A stretch of 64,000 nucleotides of DNA. Source: CADEFX01 sp046154585. Its GTDB lineage: Bacteria > Pseudomonadota > Alphaproteobacteria > Rhizobiales > Hyphomicrobiaceae. This document shows positions 44,801-53,679 of the stretch, piece by piece. The stretch spans positions 115,092 through 179,091 of the forward strand of contig JBJXDX010000103.1 in assembly GCA_046154585.1 (NCBI GenBank), given 5' to 3'. Under the pieces are notes generated by a model. It saw nothing but the letters and a program-made list of their open reading frames with translations. It was not told the DNA's origin and did no database searches. Positions within the stretch are counted from its first letter, which is position 1. The number at the start of each line of letters is the position of its first letter. A program made the position numbers and the translations under genes.

Positions 44801-45007
44801 TTTGCACTATTGCCGCTGATGATCGGTGCTGACGCGCCCGGCAAGGAGATCCTGCACCCGGTGGCCATCGTCATCTTTGGCGGGCTCATCACATCGACGC
44901 TGCTCGATACCGTCCTGACCCCCATTCTGTTTCTGAGATACGGCGCCACGCCACTCGCGCGACTGCGCGCCGTTCAGGCTGAGTTCAAGCTGAGCGAGGC
45001 CTATTGA
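41897..45007 (+). CDS. heavy-metal RND efflux pump (CzcA/CusA family)
   Basis: 1036 aa from the ATG at 41897 (GAGGAC about 9 bases upstream). Twelve membrane helices in two repeats. The HME-RND proton-relay motif in helix 4 reads GELVDDAVVGVENVFRRL, with Asp pairs in an arrangement like the less studied HME group rather than CzcA (DGAVV) or CusA (DAAIV). The pore-domain start GLAPEEVEQLVTFPLETAMNGMPGV and PHHVTATL-like segments are present. It exports divalent or monovalent metal from the periplasm. The outer-membrane partner of the tripartite pump is not in this window. Confidence 0.94.
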   Translation: MFNLLISVSLRNRLFVLGAALLLVVYGAVTLRNLPIDVFPDLNRPTITLVTEAEGLAPEEVEQLVTFPLETAMNGMPGVVRVRSISGVGLSIIYIEFDWGTNIYLNRQQVTERLSVVREQLPRNVNPQMAPITSIMGEIMLIAVASDTATAMEVREVVDWVMRPRLLTIPGVAQVIPIGGEVRQYRVTLNLAQMTSLNVTRAEIETALSQFGSNTAGGFVDQHAREYLIRNLARTTRLGDLENLPVAYRNGVAVRLKQVASIDYAARVKRGDAGHMGGPAVILTVQKQPNADTLKLTGEIETALNELKRVLPKNITTVDVLFRQATFINISIDNVLRVLVEALVVVAFVLFLFLLNWRTTAISLTAIPISICITVIVFHLFGLSINTMTLGGLAIAIGELVDDAVVGVENVFRRLRENKAKAQPLPALQVIASASQEVRSGIIYATAIIILVFVPLFALSGIEGRLFAPLGVAYIVSILASLVTSITVTPVLCFYLLPRMGRLDHGDSWLVTRLKAGNRRLLNWAFGQQAFLMTAATCAVLTAAASVAFLPRSFLPPFNEGTLTISLLLRPGISLTESNRIGTIAERLLLQVPEVKTVGRRTGRAELDEHAEGVHSAEIDVDMKSSDRSREEVVTDIRSRLAMLPASVNVGQPISHRLDHMLSGVRAQIAVKIFGDDLDTLRNLAEQVQSRMGGIPGLVDLQVERQVRIPQVQVAVDYEKAGMYGVAPSHVTATLETLLNGRVVSQIIDGTRRYDVVLRVPESDRTTEGLAKLIVETPAGRVPLSSFAQVIDTDGPNQIQRDNTRRRIVVLANTDGSDMARVIADIRRLLGDTALPVGYSTALEGTFQAQEEASRLIALLSLVSLSAIFLVLYSRYKSVVLSLIIMANIPLALIGSVIALWLAGQPLSVATMIGFITLAGISARNGILKISHYINLVLHEGEMFGRAMIVRGSLERLTPVLMTALSAGFALLPLMIGADAPGKEILHPVAIVIFGGLITSTLLDTVLTPILFLRYGATPLARLRAVQAEFKLSEAY

Positions 45008-45041
45008 TGCCAACCACCCACTGCAACCAAGGAGTATCAAG

Positions 45042-45431
45042 ATGCTGCGTGCGTTCGTACTGATCCTGAGCCTGGCGTTCGCGACCACTGCCTTCGCCCA
45101 CAGCGACAGCAAGTGGACCAAGGGCCCGCAAGGCGGGCACATCGTCGATGCCGGCGGCGGCAAACAGCATTGGGAACTCGTCGCCAAGGGCAACGAGCTT
45201 GTCCTCTACGTGCTCGATGCCAGCGAGAAACCCATCAACGTCGAGGGCGGCAGCGCCAAGGGACAGGTCCTGATCGGCGGCAAAAACCACAACGTCGATT
45301 TCAAGCCAGCCGGCGCCAACACGTTGAAGGCAACTGGTGATTTCACGGCTGCCAAGGGCATGCGTGTGATCGTCAAAACCGACAAGGTCGGCGGGCAGAG
45401 CTTTCAGGCCAGGTTGGCACCGTTGAATTGA
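45042..45431 (+). CDS. small exported protein of the metal-efflux cluster
   Basis: 129 aa; ATG at 45042 with AAGGAG upstream. The signal peptide ends TTAFA, and the mature start is HSDSKWTKGPQGGHIVDAGG. The rest looks like an all-beta domain (LVLYVLDASEKPI, KNHNVDFKPAGANTL). It follows the pump gene by 34 bp, so it is probably cotranscribed. I recognise no named family; a metal-binding or pump-associated periplasmic role is inferred from position. Confidence 0.7.
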   Translation: MLRAFVLILSLAFATTAFAHSDSKWTKGPQGGHIVDAGGGKQHWELVAKGNELVLYVLDASEKPINVEGGSAKGQVLIGGKNHNVDFKPAGANTLKATGDFTAAKGMRVIVKTDKVGGQSFQARLAPLN

Positions 45432-45814
45432 TGTCCGGCTGAGCTCTTCGTTCAATGGGCGGCATTGCTAGCTCCGGCCTGGCGGCGCCGCCCATCGACG
45501 GCGGGCCGCAATAGCGTCGCCTGCAGACATAGTTGGAAACGGTTGCTCGCACGGATCGCGATGGCTGCCCTTGTGCCACAGGCATGCACTAACGTTTGCT
45601 TTGCATGAACGGCGGAGCCAATCACACCAATCTGCGTCGGGCTGCTTTTATTCTAACAGCCCATTCACTTCGAGCTCTGACCAGCGTGCACAACGCGACG
45701 ATCTTTATCGCAATGAAAAACAGCGCTTTTGATCTCTGTGACAATTGTGTAGGAACGGCGTCTCCTTTGAAGAGTTTCACCCGACTTATCCGTCAGCCTC
45801 TCAAAGGAGGAACT
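45432..45814. other. 383-base intergenic region with repeat copy 2
   Basis: 45545-45559 is identical to 36337-36351 (GCTCGCACGGATCGC), and the following TGGCTGC-CTTGTGCCA also matches that block, so a copy of the dispersed repeat lies at about 45500-45590. The rest shows no gene; a promoter for the gene at 45815 should lie between 45700 and 45790. Confidence 0.5.
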
Positions 45815-46111
45815 ATGAATAGGTGTTTATATTCGGCTCTGGCCGGCGTTGGTCTGCTATTCGCCGGATCGATGAGCGCTAACGCTGCTCCTCTCACACC
45901 GCAGGCGCCGACCGCCGACACTTCGATCGAGAAGGTGCATGGGGACCATCGCGGCTGCCGTCGTGGCCATCGCCACACCGGCTGGGGTGACTGGCGCAGC
46001 TGCGGTCACTACTATCGTGACAGCGCGCCGGGCGTGTACTTGCGCTTCGGTGGCGATAGGCACCGCGGCCATCATCGCGGTCACCGTCACCACGACCGTC
46101 ATCACCGCTAA
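45815..46111 (+). CDS. exported His/Arg-rich small protein
   Basis: 98 aa from the ATG at 45815 with AAAGGAGG immediately upstream. The signal peptide ends SANAAP. The mature part has two Cys (DHRGCRRGHRH, WRSCGHYYRD) and ends in HRGHHRGHRHHDRHHR. It is likely a periplasmic metal-binding or cell-wall-associated protein. It forms its own unit with a clear intrinsic terminator right after the stop. Confidence 0.72.
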   Translation: MNRCLYSALAGVGLLFAGSMSANAAPLTPQAPTADTSIEKVHGDHRGCRRGHRHTGWGDWRSCGHYYRDSAPGVYLRFGGDRHRGHHRGHRHHDRHHR

Positions 46112-46118
46112 TGATGAC

Positions 46119-46148
46119 AAGACCGTGGGCTTCGGCCCACGGTCTTTT
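46119..46148 (+). terminator. intrinsic terminator
   Basis: AAGACCGTGGGC-TTCG-GCCCACGGTCTT followed by TT: a 12-bp perfect stem with a stable tetraloop, 7 bases after the stop of the His/Arg-rich gene. The best intrinsic terminator in the window. Confidence 0.9.
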
Positions 46149-47053
46149 AGCTAAACCGCTACTTTACGCGGTTGGCGAACCGATCCGGCGGAGAGTGCAT
46201 GCTTTTCGCCTTCCACGAAGCACATGCTGCGAAGCGGCCACGACAAGTCACTCGACGACGACGGCTCCGAGTTTGATGGACGCCTATGGCTTGGCTGCAA
46301 CCGAGCGTAGGGACGCAGAGGCTGCCGCCGCGTCAACATCGGCATGGAGCTGACCGCGTTGATGATGGCGGGCGCTACGCTGTGTTGGCCAAAGTTCTGC
46401 TCGTCACACGTAGCGGTTCGACGTCAGCTTGGGGTCAAGAGTTCGCCTGCCGCAACGTCTGACAGCACGTCAGAGGTCACTCCGCTTGCAGACGGAACCA
46501 CCGCAGCGCACAGCAGAACACGAGTTTGTGGGCTGCCGTGCTCGGGCAATCAGTGCCAGAGCCGACATCATCCGTTTTGGTCGCGCATCGCCACGTCTTA
46601 TGCCTCATGAAAAGATGCAGGGATGGCGCTTGATTTATCGCATTAGTTCCCAAAGCGGCAGAGTGCTGGTTCACGGCTGCGTGGCCTCATGCCCAACACG
46701 ATGGCGCTGGCGCCACCAGACGGCCAAGAGTGCCACGGAATAGATCCACGCGATGGAGGGCCGTCCCAGCGCCGGCAACTGCATTGTGAACAAAGTCGTC
46801 AGCGGGCTCAACGTACGCCCTTGCAAACGTCACGATTGACGTTGCAAAGGTCTAGCGTGGCACTTTGATGGGGAGGACACGGATCGCAGCACGCCTTGGT
46901 GCGTCGTGCAACGTCGAACCCGGTATCAAGGCGGCAACGCTGCGCACATCGGCGACGCGGTTGACTGTTCGCCTTTGTGCACGCAGGACAGTGACGGCTC
47001 TGGTCCGGCAGCGAAAGTTGAGGACCGGCCCTTGCGGTGGCCCAGACGCTGCT
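46149..47053. other. 905-base region without a supported gene
   Basis: Reading frames up to 167 codons exist on both strands, but none has a ribosome site with a recognisable protein. A near-perfect hairpin TTGCAAACGTCA-cgat-TGACGTTGCAA lies at 46821-46847 and could end the transcript of the binding-protein gene at 47054, 200 bases away. The stretch may be decayed coding DNA. Confidence 0.5.
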
Positions 47054-48034
47054 TCAGTCCTTTCTGGCAAAGCCGAGCCTCTCCATCGACGCCCGCTCGT
47101 CCGCAGCCAGCTGGGGCACAAATTTCGCGTAATCCTCCGTGTTCATGTATCGGCGAACGAAGTCAAATTTGTCGTAAGTCTCGATCACCTTCGGATCGTC
47201 GTAGGCCTTCCTGAACGCATCGTGCAGCTTCTTCACGATGGCCGGATCGAGGCCCTTGGGGCCCACGACGCCATAGGGGGAGTCGAAGGTGTAGTCATAG
47301 CCCAGCTCCCTGATGGTCGGTACGTTCGGCCATTTTTTGCTGCGCTCCAAGTTGAGCAAGAACAGTAGTCGCATCTCTCCGCTGGCAACGAGGGCGCCCC
47401 AAGCCGGGCTTTCCACCATCGCATTGACGTGACCACCAAGGACTGCAGAGAGCCCGTCCCCGCCACCCTTGCCAGGGACATGCGTGAACTGGACGCCGGA
47501 GTGGCGCGCCATCGTCTCCATGGCGATGGCATTGGTGGTCTGCGGGCCGACGGTCGTGTAGGTGAAGCGGCCAGGATTGGCCTTTGCGAACTCGATCACA
47601 TCTTTCCAGTCCTTGAACGGACTGTCGGATTTCACGACGCCGCCGAGCGTGTAGCCGCCGAGGAGGATGATGGGTGTGAAGTCCTTGACCGGGTCGTATG
47701 GCGTTTTCTGTATGTGGGGGACACGATACATCGGAATGGTAATGTTCAAGAGCGTATAGCCATCGGGTTTGGCGCTCGTGGCCACATAGGCGGCGGCGAG
47801 CGCGCCGCTGCCACCCGGCTTGTTCTCGACGATAATCGGCTGCCCGAGGTGCTTGCTGACCGCTTCGCCATAAGCGCGCATGATAATGTCGCCGGACACG
47901 CTGGCTGCCGTGGGAATGACCACCGTTATGGGCTTCGTGGGAAAATCTGCGGCACCCTGCGCGATGGCAACATCAGTGCTGAACGCGAGCATTGCCAGAG
48001 AAAACGTGCTGCATCGGATTGTGCGCAAACTCAT
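47054..48034 (-). CDS. tripartite tricarboxylate transporter binding protein (TctC/Bug family)
   Basis: 326 aa with a signal peptide (about 1-25, ending AIAQG). The Bug fold is clear from FPTKPITVVIPTAASVSGDI, GQPIIVENKPGGSGALAAAYVA and PDGYTLL near the start, and GPQTTNAIAMETMAR mid-protein. These proteins bind carboxylates for TctAB permeases. No TctA/TctB gene is next to it, so it is an orphan binding protein, common in this group. Confidence 0.92.
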   Translation of the reverse strand: MSLRTIRCSTFSLAMLAFSTDVAIAQGAADFPTKPITVVIPTAASVSGDIIMRAYGEAVSKHLGQPIIVENKPGGSGALAAAYVATSAKPDGYTLLNITIPMYRVPHIQKTPYDPVKDFTPIILLGGYTLGGVVKSDSPFKDWKDVIEFAKANPGRFTYTTVGPQTTNAIAMETMARHSGVQFTHVPGKGGGDGLSAVLGGHVNAMVESPAWGALVASGEMRLLFLLNLERSKKWPNVPTIRELGYDYTFDSPYGVVGPKGLDPAIVKKLHDAFRKAYDDPKVIETYDKFDFVRRYMNTEDYAKFVPQLAADERASMERLGFARKD

Positions 48035-49243
48035 GTGATTTCACTCCCGAATGAACGAGGGGTTCAATCGGTGCCACGTCGCCGGACCAACGCTGCTGCT
48101 GCGGCTGGAGATGAAGCGTAGTGTCAAGACTGCGGCATGGCGCGGGGACGGGTCACCACAGCGACCGTCACGTCAGCCTGATCGGCTGGCACACGCTCTT
48201 GCAGCAATGGGCGCCACCCCGACACCCGGATCAATCGCGCCCGGTCTAGCGGTTCGTGCAAGCTGATGAAAATGGCAACGACGGGGGTGTTGCATGGCCT
48301 ATCCTCCCCAGCGCGAGCCTTTACGGCTTTTGCGATCAAGTCGCGCTGACGAGGGCTCGAGCATCGTCCCCCTCGTTCTCGCCTGACGGCATTGGGGAGT
48401 GATCGCGCTCGCTGGACGGAAGTTCCCATCGCCAGCCAAGCAACCATGCTAACAAACAGGCCACTTGGTGTCACGCCCATATCGACGTTAGTAGCGAGGT
48501 TCACCTCAACAAGCAGAGCCATGCTGGACCTGCGTATACGCCGAGTTGGCGACATTGCGACGGCTGTTTCGATCAGCAGCTTACCGAGGGATGAGCAGAA
48601 CTTCGCGGGTACCCGGATACGTCCTCCGTTGACCGAAAGCACTCAGGCGACATCACGCGGGCGTTGACATCATTGTAAGAAAAGCGACACTATCTCATCC
48701 TGATACCTCCACCCAATGAAAGCGACAATGCTCGGGGGTCCCTGCCACAAGTACAGGCAGGCCGAGCCGGCTGTCCGGTCAACGGGATTGGTGACAGCCT
48801 CTGCTCGTGGCGCTGCACATGTGACTGGGGATGCTCCGCGCTCCTTGGAGGCGGTCGCTCGTTCTCCGGACAACCCGGTTGGCGCGAAGATCTGCGCGGC
48901 TCTCCTCAGTACCACCAGCAATGTCCTGGTGATCGAATTCGCGGCGGTGATAACCGCCACGATCTCCGACCTTGCCGGCTTACCGGCGAAAGCGATCGGC
49001 AGGACGTGCAATGCAGGCATCGACAAGACCGAGCGGTGGCTGGAGCTTGAGCCAAGCGCGGCCGCGCACGCGTTCTACGGGTATCGCGTGCCTTGGGACC
49101 GCGCCAGAGGTATGGCAAATCACAGGGATGTAGGACAGCGGATCTTGGTGCCTGCCGAGGGAGCGTCCTTCCGACCGGAATCGACGAGACACAACGCTAA
49201 AACGGAGCATTTAGACTCACGATAATCAGGAGGAGACCCAGGC
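48035..49243. other. 1.2-kb gene-poor region
   Basis: Between the Bug-protein gene and the DUF1800 gene. Two overlapping ORFs (48124-48642 minus, 48716-49225 plus) have no ribosome site and no family resemblance. The DUF1800 promoter should be near the right end; GAGGAG lies about 9 bases before its ATG. No RNA gene or mobile element is recognisable. Confidence 0.4.
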
Positions 49244-50650
49244 ATGCCTCACAACAACGACATTGCTTTGATGGCACATCTGATGCGGCGGGCCGGATTC
49301 GGCGCAAGCCGCGACGAACTCGAAGCGCGTGTGGCGAAGGGGTATGACGCAACCGTCGAGGAACTACTTAACCCCGAGACGCAGCCTCCGGTCGACCCCT
49401 ACATACTACTGCGCCACCAGCCGGCGGCGCTGCTGCCCGGCGGCGTGCCACCGATGGGCAACGTCAACTACATGTACTACCTGGTGACCACGCAGCGCCC
49501 GCTGGAAGAGAAGATGGCGCTGTTCTGGCACCACGTGTTCGCGACGGGCAACTCCAAGGTCGACAACTACGATCAGTTGCTGGAGCAGATCGATCTGTTC
49601 CGTCAGCAGGGCATGGGCAACTATCGTGAGCTGCTGATGACGCTCTCGACAAATCCCTCGATGATCTTCTGGCTGGACAACAACCAGAACCACGGCACCG
49701 AGGTGAACGAGAACTGGGGCCGTGAGCTGCTCGAATTGTTCAGCCTCGGCGCCGGCAACTACACCGAGGTGGACGTGCGGGAGGCCTCGCGCGCCTTCAC
49801 CGGCTGGACGTTCGGAACCAAAATTCCACGGCTGCCATATGGACGCTTCCCCTGGAAGTTCGAGTATCGCCCGGAAGACCACGACGACGGCGAGAAGACG
49901 TTCCTCGGCCACAAGGGCAATTTCAACGGCGAGGACATCATCGACATCATCGTGAAACAGCCTGCCTGCGCGAAGTTCATCTGCCGGCATCTTTACAATT
50001 TCTTCGTCGCCGACGAGCCGCAGGTGCCGGCCTGGAACCTGGAACCGCCGCGCGACCCGGCAGCGATTGATATGCTGGCCAAGACGTTCCTGGCCAGCAA
50101 CTGCGAGATGAAGCCGGTGCTGCGTGCGCTGTTTACATCGGACTTCTTCAAGAACGCCCGCTACAAGCACCTGAAGTCGCCAGCCGAGGTTGTGGTTGGC
50201 ACGTTGCGGCTGATGGGCGGCTACGAACTGCCGAAGCCCGGCTACGGCGAGCTGTCGATGCAGCCGTCTTACATGGGGCAAGACCTGCTCAATCCGCCGT
50301 CGGTGGAAGGCTGGCATACGGGCAGCGAGTGGATAAACAGCGGCGCCCTCATGTCGCGCATCAACTTCGTCGCCGAGCAAGTCGGCAACGTCAATCTGCC
50401 CGGCGTACAGGCCATTGTGAAGCGGCTCGAGAAGATGGGCGTGCTCGAACCGGAGCAGCTGGTCGACTCGTGTCTCGACCTGTTGGGGCCTATCGAAGTC
50501 GAGCCCGACACCAAGAAGGTGCTGACCGAGCAGGCGAGGCAGTGGGGACAAATCCGCTTCGACACGCCGGCGAACACCCAGGCAGCGACTAAGCGTACGA
50601 GCGAGCTGTTGCAGCTGATCGTGGCGACGCGAGAGTATCAATTCGCGTAA
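49244..50650 (+). CDS. DUF1800 family protein
   Basis: 468 aa; ATG at 49244 with GAGGAG upstream. Family features: HLMRRAGFGASRDELE near the start, RPLEEKMALFWHHVFATG (about 85-102), NWGRELLELFSLGAGNYTEVDVREASRAFTGW (about 158-189), and a late LLNPPSVEGWHTGSEW. The function is unknown; members are usually exported and paired with DUF1501. This one has no signal peptide in the annotated reading. It is the first gene of a group with DUF1501 (50 bp downstream) and an NHL protein. Confidence 0.9.
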   Translation: MPHNNDIALMAHLMRRAGFGASRDELEARVAKGYDATVEELLNPETQPPVDPYILLRHQPAALLPGGVPPMGNVNYMYYLVTTQRPLEEKMALFWHHVFATGNSKVDNYDQLLEQIDLFRQQGMGNYRELLMTLSTNPSMIFWLDNNQNHGTEVNENWGRELLELFSLGAGNYTEVDVREASRAFTGWTFGTKIPRLPYGRFPWKFEYRPEDHDDGEKTFLGHKGNFNGEDIIDIIVKQPACAKFICRHLYNFFVADEPQVPAWNLEPPRDPAAIDMLAKTFLASNCEMKPVLRALFTSDFFKNARYKHLKSPAEVVVGTLRLMGGYELPKPGYGELSMQPSYMGQDLLNPPSVEGWHTGSEWINSGALMSRINFVAEQVGNVNLPGVQAIVKRLEKMGVLEPEQLVDSCLDLLGPIEVEPDTKKVLTEQARQWGQIRFDTPANTQAATKRTSELLQLIVATREYQFA

Positions 50651-50700
50651 CTGACAAATCAGACCAAGAACCAAGAAGGAAAAAATTGGAGGAACGCAAT

Positions 50701-51831
50701 ATGGTAGCGCTACAAAAAGATCCCGTACTGGTCGTGGTTCAGCTCACCGGTGGCAACGACTACCTGAACACAGTGATCCCATACAACAACCCGCTCTACC
50801 GCGACAATCGCAAGGCGGTGTCGATCGGCGACAATAGCATCCTGCAACTGGACAAAACCTATGGCATGCCATCGTACCTGGCACCCATGAAGCAGTTCTG
50901 GGACGAGGGCAATCTCGCCATCATGCATGGCGTGGGCTATCTCGATTCACCGAGGTCACACTTCCGCTCCATGGACATCTGGCACACCTGCGAGCCCGAC
51001 AAGGTCGGGACGGAAGGATGGTTGGGCAGAGTTGTGCGCGAGTTTGACCCAAAGAAAGACAATGTGGTCACGGCTGTCAGCTTCGGCCCTTGCCTGTTCC
51101 GCGCGCTGTCCATGCCCGGTGTGCCGGTGGCCTGCGTCGCGGGCCCGCTCGAGACCTACGGCTTCCTGCCGGGCATCCAGGACCAGCAACAACGCCTCGC
51201 GATGCTCGATCGTTTCGCGCGGATGTATCAACCGATCGAAGGCAGCGGCGTGATGGAGTATCTCGGTACCACGGGCCTCGACTCGCTCAAGGGTGCCGAT
51301 ATCCTGAAGGTGGCGCCAGGCAACTACAAATCCGAGGTGAAGTATCCGAATACCTCGATCGCCCAGAAGCTGCGGGGGATCGCCCAGGTGCATTTCGCCG
51401 ATCTGGGAACGCGCGTGTTCTACTGTGACCACGGCAGCTTCGACACGCACGCGGGCCAGAACCCGTTACACCAAAGCCTTTGGACCGACCTGAACAAGGG
51501 TCTCGATGCATTTATGACCGACCTCAGGACAGCCGGTAAGTCGGACAACGTCATCGTCCTGATCTTCTCCGAGTTCGGCCGTCGCGTGCGCGACAACGGC
51601 TCGGGTACGGACCATGGCGCCGCCGGCGTAACGTTTGTGCTCGGCGACAAGGTGAAAGGCGGACACTACGGCGACATGCCGTCGCTCGATGCCCCCAAGC
51701 TCGTGCAGGGCGATCTCAACCCGAACATGGACTTCCGCGGCATCTACTCAACTATCCTGGACAAGTGGCTACATGTGGATCCGGCGCCCATCGTGAACGG
51801 CAAATATGAACAGCCGGCGTTCCTCAACTGA
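50701..51831 (+). CDS. DUF1501 family protein (sulfatase-like fold)
   Basis: 376 aa from the ATG at 50701 (GGAGG upstream); the TTG at 50686 is less likely. Typical segments: LVVVQLTGGNDYLNTVIPYNNPLYRDNR at the N-terminus, SFDTHAGQNPLHQSLW and VIVLIFSEFGRRVRDNGSGTDHGAAG at about 250-310. The last carries the conserved EFGR and DHG that resemble alkaline-phosphatase-fold metal sites. Related proteins usually have a Tat signal peptide; this one starts directly at the core. Cotranscribed with DUF1800. Confidence 0.9.
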   Translation: MVALQKDPVLVVVQLTGGNDYLNTVIPYNNPLYRDNRKAVSIGDNSILQLDKTYGMPSYLAPMKQFWDEGNLAIMHGVGYLDSPRSHFRSMDIWHTCEPDKVGTEGWLGRVVREFDPKKDNVVTAVSFGPCLFRALSMPGVPVACVAGPLETYGFLPGIQDQQQRLAMLDRFARMYQPIEGSGVMEYLGTTGLDSLKGADILKVAPGNYKSEVKYPNTSIAQKLRGIAQVHFADLGTRVFYCDHGSFDTHAGQNPLHQSLWTDLNKGLDAFMTDLRTAGKSDNVIVLIFSEFGRRVRDNGSGTDHGAAGVTFVLGDKVKGGHYGDMPSLDAPKLVQGDLNPNMDFRGIYSTILDKWLHVDPAPIVNGKYEQPAFLN

Positions 51832-51945
51832 CCGAGCCAGAAAATTCCCCCTCGGGCATTCCGTCCGGGGGACATCTGCGATGCAACCCAGTGAAGGTAG
51901 CCTTCCAGGACATGGAAGGCGATGGTCCAGTAACGGGAGTGCGCA

Positions 51946-53046
51946 ATGGCGCTTACGACATACGTCAAGGGACGTGCCTACGATTGGAGTCACGCGATCG
52001 GACGTGCAACGGCCAACGGAACGGGCTTCAACTTCCCGCAGACGATGTGCCTCGATAAGGATGGCGGCGTCTATGTCGCCAATCGCGGCAACGAGAACAA
52101 CTTCGGAATGCGGGTCAATCACATCAAGGTTGGCGAGGCGGGCGAGGAGGAGCTGCTCGCCGAATTCGCAACGTATGGTGAGGACGACGAGAACTGTGTC
52201 TGGCCGTTCGGCGTCGCGACCGACAAGAACGGCAGTGTGTATGTGACCGACGAGTGGAAGAATACGGTCTCCGTCTTCGATGCCAAAGGCAAGTTTGTCC
52301 GCAAGTGGGGAGTGACCGGCAGCGGCCCGGGCGAATTGAGAGGGCCGGCCGGCATTGTCTGCGAGGCGAAAGGTAACCTGATCGTCGTCGACAGCGGCAA
52401 CAGCCGGCTGCAGGTCTTCACGCCGGAAGGTAAGGTCGTGGCTCAGTTCGGCAAGCACGGCAGCGGCGAAGGAGAGTTCAACAAGCCGTGGGGCATCACG
52501 CTCGACAAGGATGGCAACATCTATGTCGCGGACTGGAAGAACCACCGTGTGCAGAAGCTGTCGCCGAACGGCAAGTTCATGATGTCCATCGGCAAATATG
52601 GCGAGCTACCGAAGGCCCCTGGCTCGTTCGCCGTCACATACCTTGGTCCGTTCATCTCGAGCGTGCCGAACGAGCAACGGATTCCGGCAGGCATTCTCAA
52701 CCATCCGACCGGTGTGGCCGTCGACCCTGATGGCGACATCTATGTTACCGATTGGGGGAATCACCGGCTCTGCATCTTCGATAAGGAAGGCAAGCCTCTG
52801 ACCCATCTGGTGGGCGATGCGCAAGTCATGTCGAAATGGGGTCAGCAGAGCATCGACGCCAACCCAGATATGATGAAGGCCTACCGGCGGGTGCAGAACG
52901 TGGAGCAGCTCTGGCGGTTTTGCTTCCCGACGGCGGTGGTGTTCAACCCTGAGACCGATCAAATCATCGTCGCCGACAGTCAACGCAATCGCTTGCAGGT
53001 CTACAAGAAGGTGCGTGACTACGCCGATTTCCAGGCCAACCTTTAA
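51946..53046 (+). CDS. NHL-repeat beta-propeller protein
   Basis: 366 aa. Six NHL blades are visible as repeated DKDGxxYVxDxxNxRVxxF-like units: LDKDGGVYVANRG, DKNGSVYVTDEWKNTVSVF, EAKGNLIVVDSGNSRLQVF, DKDGNIYVADWKNHRVQKL, DPDGDIYVTDWGNHRLCIF and a terminal QIIVADSQRNRLQVYKK. No signal peptide. It ends the DUF1800-DUF1501 group, 114 bp downstream of DUF1501. NHL propellers bind proteins or act as lyases/lactonases; which applies here is unclear. Confidence 0.88.
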   Translation: MALTTYVKGRAYDWSHAIGRATANGTGFNFPQTMCLDKDGGVYVANRGNENNFGMRVNHIKVGEAGEEELLAEFATYGEDDENCVWPFGVATDKNGSVYVTDEWKNTVSVFDAKGKFVRKWGVTGSGPGELRGPAGIVCEAKGNLIVVDSGNSRLQVFTPEGKVVAQFGKHGSGEGEFNKPWGITLDKDGNIYVADWKNHRVQKLSPNGKFMMSIGKYGELPKAPGSFAVTYLGPFISSVPNEQRIPAGILNHPTGVAVDPDGDIYVTDWGNHRLCIFDKEGKPLTHLVGDAQVMSKWGQQSIDANPDMMKAYRRVQNVEQLWRFCFPTAVVFNPETDQIIVADSQRNRLQVYKKVRDYADFQANL

Positions 53047-53169
53047 TCCAAGGCTGCGCCGACATTGCGGTGAGGTGCTACCGCCTTGAACGCGGTCATT
53101 GTTCGCAATTGGGCATCGATCGGTGCTGCGGGCGAAAACGGCCGCTGCATTTGAAGCATCGAGGGTGGC

Positions 53170-53457
53170 ATGATCGGTGTACTCACGCATCACTGGGCCA
53201 AGGCCGAAAAGATCGACGAGGCCAGAAAGCTTCTGGATCGCAATGGCGAGGCGCAGAGCAAGGCCCCTGGCTTTGTCAGTCGCCACACCCTGATTGCGCT
53301 CGCCGACCCCGCCAAGATCACGACCCTGGTGGTTTGGACCAGCAACGACATTTACGATGCGTGGAGGGCTAGCCCGCACCGGGCGAATGCGATGAGTGGC
53401 GCCGACCTCCTGTGGGCTAAGGCGCCAGAGTCTGAACGCTTCCAGATCGTCAGTTAA
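53170..53457 (+). CDS. ABM-domain (antibiotic biosynthesis monooxygenase-like) protein
   Basis: 95 aa. Dimeric ferredoxin-like ABM fold inferred from VLTHHWAKAEKIDEARKLLDR, APGFVSRHTLIALADPAKITTLVVWTSNDIYDAWRAS (cited in part, about 32-68). These small cofactor-free proteins oxidise aromatic or quinone-like substrates or degrade haem. It follows the NHL gene by 123 bp in the same direction, so it may belong to that unit. Confidence 0.75.
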   Translation: MIGVLTHHWAKAEKIDEARKLLDRNGEAQSKAPGFVSRHTLIALADPAKITTLVVWTSNDIYDAWRASPHRANAMSGADLLWAKAPESERFQIVS

Positions 53458-53679
53458 GCGATACGGCAGAGCTCGATTTTGCGCCAGCCGTCAGCCATAG
53501 TAGATGCGACTTTAGGCTCTGCCTTCCGCGCTGGAGAAGCTCCGCGTCCGGTTTGCCTTCATGAACGGAACTGCCTGACCATCTCGACGGACGGAGACTT
53601 TGTGCCAGTAGCGGTCATTGGATCGCATGTCTCGGCTGTCGTACGTAGTTATACTTTCCGCTAAGATCGCGATGGGCCT
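53458..53679. repeat. dispersed repeat (copy 3) between ABM and TetR genes
   Basis: 53599-53612 matches 36365-36378 exactly (TTTGTGCCAGTAGC), inside a block at about 53515-53640 with the same character as copies 1 and 2. No gene. Confidence 0.5.

Noticed and set aside
46865..47368. 167-codon frame over the end of the Bug-family gene
   Set aside because: Overlaps the clear minus-strand TctC gene and mirrors its codons.
48124..48642. 172-codon minus-strand frame
   Set aside because: No ribosome site and an irregular, motif-free sequence; treated as non-coding.
48716..49225. 169-codon plus-strand frame before the DUF1800 gene
   Set aside because: No Shine-Dalgarno, no family resemblance, and equally long frames exist on the other strand.
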